DNA of 64,000 nt from Corylus avellana (taxonomy: Eukaryota > Streptophyta > Magnoliopsida > Fagales > Betulaceae): NCBI RefSeq assembly GCF_901000735.1, contig NC_081550.1, positions 4,484,669 to 4,548,668 on the forward strand, written 5' to 3'. The first letter of the stretch is position 1, and each line of letters starts with the position of its first letter. Positions 57,922 to 64,000 of this stretch are shown piece by piece. The position numbers and the translations under genes are program-made. The notes beneath the pieces were generated by a model that saw only the letters and a list, made by a program, of their open reading frames with translations, was not told the origin of the DNA and searched no databases.

Positions 57922-58953
57922 TTATCTGAACAAAACGAAGGACCAGAAGGCCACGAAAATGGTAACCCCAGTGAAAATGCATAACAAGTCCAAAGCCCTC
58001 TCGCTCTTCTGCCTTCTCTCCCTTCTCTCCCTCTTCATCTCCAAATACTCTTCGAACCTCTCTTTCCCTTCACCTCTCCTCTCCTTCTTTCTCTTCCCGG
58101 TTTCCATGGCGGCCTGCAAAATTACCAAACTGTCCCTTCCGTTCATATACTTCCCCTCCATGTCCTCCATCTGCAAGCTCACCTCCCTCACCTGCAGCTC
58201 CCCTCCCACCTTCCCCCCGCACGTGACCACCATCCCGCACTGCACCAACTCAGACGAAGTCGGGGTCATTTCGCCCGCCATGATCGTCGCGAACCGGAGC
58301 TGTATCTCGCCGGTCAACCAGTGCCGTTTCACCGACACGGGTCTCCGGCTGGACACATTCGCCGCGCAATTTCGGGCCGGGTCGATGACGATCCAGCTCA
58401 GGGTCAAGTTCTCCTCAAGGTGCTTCAGCCACGCTTCGCTCTCTCCGGCGTGTCGTATCGGCGTTCGAACGGATTCTTTCTCGTCGAGTAGGTCGACCCG
58501 GAAAGGCGAGCAGAGGAACCACTCGGTCTCGGCGTCGGACTCTTGGACTTTGGAGAAGATAAGCTCGTGCTTGTAGTGAATATCGACGGCGGATATTAGC
58601 TCCGACGGGAGAGATTGACGGTGGGAATTCTTCGGCGCCGGAGACCGGTGATCGAGGGCTGGAAATGAATCCGAGAAAAAGGAGCGGTGTCCGGATGGGA
58701 ACGAGGAGATGACGTTGCAGACACGCGGGTGGTCGATAGAGGGCCACGTGGCGAAACAGATGTCCCGCCAGAGTTTTTCTTCGGTGGAGAGGGCGTGCAG
58801 TTGGGACGACGCGCACGCGACGGACGCGAGAGTGGGGCCGTCGAGTCGGGTGAGGATATGGGTCTGGATGATGTCGGGATGGACAGTCGAGATCGCGGTG
58901 CCACCGCCTTGATCGACGGTTGTGAGAGGCGCGGCTGTCGAACAAGAAGCCAT
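57922..58953 (-). CDS. F-box protein, At2g27310/At2g36090-like
   Basis: Substrate-recognition component of an SCF-type ubiquitin ligase by family; target unknown. A single exon encodes 343 residues. The F-box lies at about 24-66 (HPDIIQTHILTRLDGPTLAS, then EEKLWRDICFATWPSI). The middle part matches the small plant family of At2g27310/At2g36090 (WFLCSPFRVDLLDEKE, SWIVIDPARNCAANVSSR, RHWLTGEIQLRFATIMAG). A highly charged Lys/Arg/Glu stretch (about 290-320) precedes a C-terminal hydrophobic helix (about 323-342, LLCIFTGVTIFVAFWSFVLF), suggesting a tail anchor in a membrane. The coding part is GC-rich against its AT-rich flanks, usual for intronless plant genes. A TATA box sits about 60 bp upstream of the start. 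Appears intact. Confidence 0.92.
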   Translation of the reverse strand: MASCSTAAPLTTVDQGGGTAISTVHPDIIQTHILTRLDGPTLASVACASSQLHALSTEEKLWRDICFATWPSIDHPRVCNVISSFPSGHRSFFSDSFPALDHRSPAPKNSHRQSLPSELISAVDIHYKHELIFSKVQESDAETEWFLCSPFRVDLLDEKESVRTPIRHAGESEAWLKHLEENLTLSWIVIDPARNCAANVSSRRPVSVKRHWLTGEIQLRFATIMAGEMTPTSSELVQCGMVVTCGGKVGGELQVREVSLQMEDMEGKYMNGRDSLVILQAAMETGKRKKERRGEGKERFEEYLEMKRERRERRQKSERALDLLCIFTGVTIFVAFWSFVLFR

Positions 58954-59014
58954 AGCTGATAATTCTATTTCCAGAAATGCTTGTTTTGATTCTTTGTTTA
59001 AAGCAAACAGAGGA

Positions 59015-59021
59015 TTTTATA
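59015..59021 (-). promoter_or_regulatory. TATA box of the F-box gene
   Basis: TATAAAA on the minus strand, about 62 bp before the start codon, implying a leader of roughly 30 nt. Confidence 0.55.
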
Positions 59022-59079
59022 GAGAGAGTCAAACTATGAAAAATAAAATGGTGTATGGATAGGAAGGAAACAGTCAAAC

Positions 59080-60554
59080 CATGTAAGAGTCAACAATGGC
59101 TTCTACCAATTGTGCTTCAACCAACCCTTTTCTTTTCTTTTGTTATGAAACATCCACTTTTTTAAAAAAAAAATTAATTAATTAATTATTATTTGTTTAT
59201 AATTAAGTAGGAAACATCCACTTAATTTCATGCAACGATATATAACTATCAGTTTGACTTTCTAAAATTAGGAAATAAAGATATCGAGTGGAAAATAAAT
59301 ATAGGCTCCGAATTTACTTATTGGATCCAATATTATATTACATGGAACTTAATTAGGCTATAGCCTATTAATCTATGAAGGGAAAACAGATCTAATCGAG
59401 TACTAAAGAAGAAGAAGAAGAAAAACAAATGAGGTAGGTGCACTAATATATATATATAAGTCGTTAGATATATATATATAATTTATTCAACATCATATCT
59501 TTATTACTAGCTAGAATCTTAGACCAAATTGCTTGAAATGAAAGGTTATAGGAGGCTATTTTTGACGATCATATAACCTTATTAAAGTAAGGCCTCTAGT
59601 CTTCTTTGGCTTAATTTCTGGAGTTTTTTTTGGGAGTTAAATGGTGGTCCTGCTAGATTAACGTTTTCAAAATGGCTTTTTCTACTCGATCAGGCTCAGG
59701 CTCAGGCCGGTAAGACAAAAAGTCGGTCGGGTTATCAATTAACTTGAGCCGCCTGCATGTGCATCCTATTATCAACTTTATTTTAGGAAGAAATTTTGTT
59801 ATTATCATAATTAAAGTGACTTTAATTATCAGCTAATATATATATATATATGCGTGGGGCCAAGGATTTGGGATAGAGGCGACGAAAGATATCATGTTTA
59901 TTAATGCTTGGCCACAAGGTTCAACGACACAAGCAAAAAGACAGATTTTTCATGTGACAAAATAGCTAGCCGTATATTGCATCACAAAAAATGACCATGT
60001 TCATGGATGTTTCTGTCATTAACATTGGCTGCTGTGACTATAATATTAATTAATGAGTTGATTTTATGTGACTCCCTTATCTCTTAATCGATGATTAATC
60101 TATTTGGAATCTTACTGCTGCCATGGAGAGTTAGATTGCTATGCCACGCATTATCATATCACATATATATCTCATGGCACTACCGACATAGGGTGTTAAT
60201 AATTCATGTCTTTTAACGCATGAATAGTCTAAAATGGAGAATATTTATTTTATGGTATAAATTAAATTTTATACATCGGAGATAAAAGTCTTAAAAGAGT
60301 AGATATCAAGGGAGTCACCAATATTCTTCCACCCAAATCCAATGGTAGCCACCATGTATGGCCGGATCTTAGCGTCACCCACCATGTAAATAGGCCTAGA
60401 AACCCGTCTAGGTGTGTGTTTTCCGTTCAATTTCTCTTGGTTTCCTTTGATTATGCAATTTCGGAGAAAAAATTAGTTTTTTTTTTTTTTTTTTTGGTTA
60501 AATCTTTGATGTATGCTTGGTTGATGGGCTTTGAGATTGGTTGTGAGAATATGC
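59080..60554. other. Gene-free stretch upstream of the F-box gene
   Basis: AT-rich with small TA repeats at about 59446-59480 and 59838-59851. It contains no recognisable gene, RNA or element ends. Confidence 0.4.
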
Positions 60555-60557
60555 ATT

Positions 60558-61658
60558 CACTACAAAAAAAAATAATTTTTTTTTCACTGGAGTTTTCTGA
60601 CGTGATGCTTCTAACGTGTGTTGAATGTCAGAGGCCTAGGTGTCAGGAAATTTTTTTTCCTGACGTGCTACTGTTTAGTACATCAGAATTTTCTGACGTG
60701 TCAATTTTGGCACATCAGAAATTTCCTGACGTGTCAAAATTGATACGTCAGGAAATTTAAAAATTAATTAAAAATAATAATAATTTTTTTTTAATTTTTT
60801 CAGGAATTTTTTTTTCAATTAAAAAATGTATTAATTTTTTTTTTTTTTTTTGTGTAATTTATTGAGTGGTGGTTTCTCTGCACCACTCGTTTCTCTGTAG
60901 AGAAGATTTTAGAACCACTAAAAAATTTTCTCCAAAATCTTTTCTCCATTTTCTCACTTCTTTTCGATCTCCATTTTTAAAAACCCAAACCCACACTGAA
61001 AAATCTTCAAACAATCAAAAACCCAAATTAAAAAATCAGAAACCCAAATCAAACAATCTGAAAAATCAAAAACCTAAATGTCAAACCCAACAAATCTTAA
61101 AAAACATAAAAAAATCTTCTTCTCTTCTCTTCTCCTTTTTTTTTTTTTTTTTTTTCTTCTTCTTCTCTTCTCCCTTCTTTTTCTTCTGCTTCTCTTCTTT
61201 ATCTCTTCTCCCTTCTTTTTCTTCTGTTTCTCTTCTTCTCCTCTTCTCCCTTTCTTTTTCTTCTTCTTTTCTCCTTTTTTTTTCCTTCTCCTTCTTCTGC
61301 TTTCTTTGATCTGCCGTGGAGAGAGAGAGGAGAGGAGAGAGAGAGAGAGTGTAGGGAAAATAAATGAGGGAAGAATAAAAAGAGGAAAAAATTGAGGGAA
61401 AATAAGAAGAGGAAAAAATTTCAAAAATCCGCCTTTTTTTTTTTTTTTTTTTTTGACGCACTATTTTTAGCACGTCAGAAAATTCTGACGTGCCAGTTGG
61501 ACACATTAGAATTTTTTGACGCGTCAGAAAATTCTGATGCACTAAATTTAGTGCATCAGAAATTTCTTAAGCGCCAAATTTGGCGCGTCAGAAAATGGTG
61601 ACGTGGCAAAAATCATGTATTGTTTGCCACGTCAGAAAATAGTGATTTTTTTGTAGTG
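60558..61658. mobile_element. Complete non-autonomous CACTA (En/Spm) element
   Basis: It starts CACTACAAAAAAAAATAAT and ends TTTTTTTGTAGTG, an exact CACTACAAAAAAA terminal inverted repeat. The 3-bp target duplication ATT lies at 60555-60557 and 61659-61661. Subterminal regions are packed with TGACGTG, CACGTCAG and TGACGCG motifs in both orientations, the usual transposase-binding array. The interior has a CT-rich tract (about 61110-61310) and a GA-rich tract (61318-61350) with no transposase. The open frames starting at 60866 and 61078 are low-complexity translations of these tracts. Confidence 0.9.
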
Positions 61659-61661
61659 ATT

Positions 61662-63389
61662 AGGTTACTTAGGACTTCATTGCCAATTTGCCATGCATCA
61701 CATTATGCATTTTATGCCCCAAAACGTACGGAAATCCCCTTTCTCACCCTTACAAATTTTGGGTTACCCTTAAAATTCATAGTGTTTTGTTAAATTTCAT
61801 GCATTTGGTTGGTTGATTGATGAGTAGTGTTGTTGTTGTGGCAATGTGTGTATTTAGGCATGAAATGCCTCGATGTAGTACCATTCATGAATGGTACATT
61901 CATGTACCGTTGATCTTCTTTAAGGGCTGTGATTTTGTTATTTGAGTGAGATATACCATTCATGTACTAGTTTATATACTTTACATTAATATTTTTTCCT
62001 CAATGGTGTGATATGTTTGCTCTTGTAACTGTTGTTAAATGTACTACTTCCAGTTAATTACAAGTTAATTAAATTGAAAGTACTACAACTAACACTCTAA
62101 ATTAATTACCATATTTAGTTCATATTGGTGGCATTATAGGTTACTTGCAAAAAATAACTTTGGGGGTACTCAAACCACCTCTACAATCGCAACTGTACCT
62201 ACACCCCTAAGATCCCTTAGGTGGTGGCCAAACCATCCCTTGAAGCTGAGGCATAGTTTAGTCATTAAAAAAAGAGTTTGGAGGTGGTCCAACCATTCTT
62301 GCAGCTATGGGGAATGTTTCGATTATCCCATAAAATCCGTAACAAGATAGCGGAACCACCCCATCAGGGGTGATTTGACCACTCTTAGAAAAATGACATT
62401 GGGGGTGGTCAAATTGTCCCCATAGCCCTCTGGGGTGGGCCAACCATTTCTCCAACCTTGTTTTATATATATATATATATATATTGTTTCCTTAGTTGGA
62501 GTATAAATTTGACATTTCAAGTATAAAAAATCGCATGTTTAAGTCACGTGCACAACATTCTGTCAATTTTAACGTCGAATATTAAAGGATCATGGAAATT
62601 GGAAGAAAAATGGTAGTTTATAGGGGTCAAATGTCACAAATAATAATTTGGGGGACTATCTGCAAATGGCTTGTTAGTTCATTGATCAGGTGTATTTCCC
62701 GGCCCTAAAATTTTATATGCTTACAATTGAGAATTGCAAAAGGCACTATATTGGCATATTGAAGCATGCATATTGAAAATGAATGATCATTCTATAATTC
62801 AAAGATGATCATTCTATAATCATTTTAGATTTAGCATAAAATTTTTAATAAAGGTTTTGGATTTATGAGATATCTAATATGTAAAAGTAATTTTACATAC
62901 TCAACTCATTCCATTGGGTTAATATGGCGGTAACCATCATCCATTGTATTAGACTTTATTAAAAAATGAAAAAATTCAATGGCGGATGAGCACTGCCACC
63001 AGGGACGGAGTCATAAACTATTATGGGTAGGGACCAGGAGTCAAAAAAATTTGCTGTTAGGGGCCGGTTGGATAAATTTTTTTTTTTTTCTACCTTATAA
63101 TATATATATTTTTTCACCTTAAAATTTTGTTGTTGTTAGGAATTGGAGGGGGGCCATGACCAATACCAATCCCCCCTCCTCTGTCCCTGACTGCCACATC
63201 AACCCAATAGGATAAAAGTAGAAAAAGAGTTAAGCATTAAGAATGACTCAATGTGTAAGGGGTAAACTGTTCAAATTGAAAGTGAAGAGATTAAATTGAC
63301 AATTAAGTCAAAGTGTAATGGTAATATTTATTATTTCCTAATATGTTAATATGAAGCAACCTAATGGAAGCTTCCATGACTATCTTTTT
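61662..63389. other. Gene-free stretch with GGGGTGGTC-rich repeat
   Basis: Bases 62160-62460 contain repeated GGTGGTC(C/A)AA and CAACCA words in both orientations, like the GC-rich parts of transposons at 8690-9000 and 40290-40910. A (TA)n tract follows at 62464-62484. No gene was recognised. Confidence 0.4.
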
Positions 63390-63397
63390 GTTACAAC

Positions 63398-63769
63398 TAT
63401 GGGTGAAAAGGTGGGCAGTTATTAATCACCCACTAACCACTAGCGGCTAACCGCTTTTAAAGGCAGTTAGGAAAAATCGCTAACTGCTTAGGTGGTTACG
63501 GTTAGCGATTTTAAGTTTTTAAAAAACCGCTCACCACCTTTATTTATATTATATAATATATATTATATTTATATATAGAAAAATACATGAAACGATATCG
63601 TTTTGGTTTTTTTCAATTTTTTTAACTTTTTAAATTTCGGTTAGTGGTTATTACGCTAACCACCGGTTAACCGCATATGCAGTTAGCGGAGGTGGTTAAT
63701 GAATTTTACTAACCACCTAGGCGGTTACGGTTAGCGGTTTAGTCAATAATCATTGCCTTTTCACCCGTA
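63398..63769. mobile_element. Complete hAT-type MITE
   Basis: Ends TATGGGTGAAAAGG and CCTTTTCACCCGTA are inverted repeats. They are flanked by an exact 8-bp target duplication GTTACAAC (63390-63397 and 63770-63777), as expected for hAT elements. Subterminal GCGGTTA/TAACCGC words recur in both orientations (CTAACCGC, GGTTAGCGG, GGTTAACCGC). The centre is AT-rich with an ACGATATCGT palindrome. No coding capacity. Confidence 0.88.
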
Positions 63770-64000
63770 GTTACAACTATTATCAGTAATCATTGTTCTT
63801 TTTAATGCAAATACCACCATTTTTTTATGTAGCTTCAAATATTGTCATGTAATTTTTTCTTTAAGACCTTGTTGCATGTGAATTTGTTTCTATTGATTTC
63901 AAATTCCTCTTCATAATACACAAGAATTCATTCGTTTGTTCTTTTGTTCGTTCTCTTTTAAAATAGATGTTAGTTTTTGACATGTAAATTCCACTTGTAA

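Noticed and set aside
57866..58576. 236-codon plus-strand frame opposite the F-box gene
   Set aside because: It is the antisense shadow of a GC-rich intronless gene; no domain of its own.
60866..61601. Several 70-150 codon open frames
   Set aside because: They translate CT/GA-rich tracts inside the CACTA element into Ser/Phe or Lys/Arg/Glu runs. No domain.
1..64000. CRISPR arrays, bacterial operons, phage or viral inserts
   Set aside because: No regularly spaced identical repeats, no prokaryotic gene organisation and no recognisable viral genes. All tandem repeats seen have only two copies or are microsatellites.

Overview
The window is nuclear DNA of a flowering plant, most likely a woody, outcrossing eudicot. 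The evidence is AT-rich intergenic DNA, GT-AG introns in plant gene families (PsaO, a NIT4-type nitrilase, a membrane-bound NAC factor, an S-domain receptor kinase), a eudicot-style load of MULE, CACTA, hAT, LINE and Cassandra-type elements, and a near-identical repeat between scaffold gaps that looks like a second haplotype. The species cannot be fixed from sequence alone. Five runs of N are present: 8713-8732, 8889-8908, 37583-37682, 39443-39542 and 46005-46476.

Layout. 1-16.2 kb: a minus-strand tandem array of three short-chain dehydrogenase/reductase (SDR) copies. The outer two (1647-3080 and 9985-11418) are intact 268-residue, three-exon genes. The middle one (5292-8075) is dead and carries a 1.4 kb Mutator-like insertion in intron 1. 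The array is bounded by foldback elements, a CACTA fragment and a 5'-truncated LINE (12774-15352). 16.5-21.4 kb (-): a four-exon membrane-tethered NAC transcription factor. 22-24 kb: decayed LTR-like DNA. 24.9-31.6 kb (+): a five-exon NIT4-type nitrilase whose intron 2 holds a Cassandra-like solo LTR with a 5S rRNA-like segment. 33-35.4 kb (-): an intronless G-type lectin receptor kinase. 37.7-41.5 kb: a gap-flanked partial copy of that kinase and its surroundings, frameshifted in the kinase activation segment. 41.5-46 kb: gene-free and MITE-rich. 46.5-48.1 kb (-): the 5' part of an At5g41620-like coiled-coil gene, cut by a gap. 52.7-54.5 kb (-): PSAO (photosystem I subunit O), with a tRNA-Gln(CTG) on the opposite strand inside its third intron. 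57.9-59 kb (-): an intronless F-box gene with a C-terminal membrane segment. 60-64 kb: a complete non-autonomous CACTA element and a complete hAT-type MITE, each with exact target-site duplications.

The genes are not a pathway or operon; this is ordinary mixed plant gene space. The main interest is structural: SDR array birth and decay, several TIR elements whose ends and target duplications can be read directly, a nested tRNA gene, and a probable assembly (haplotig) duplication. I found no convincing previously undescribed biochemical system. The best candidates for undescribed entities are the TIR element families.
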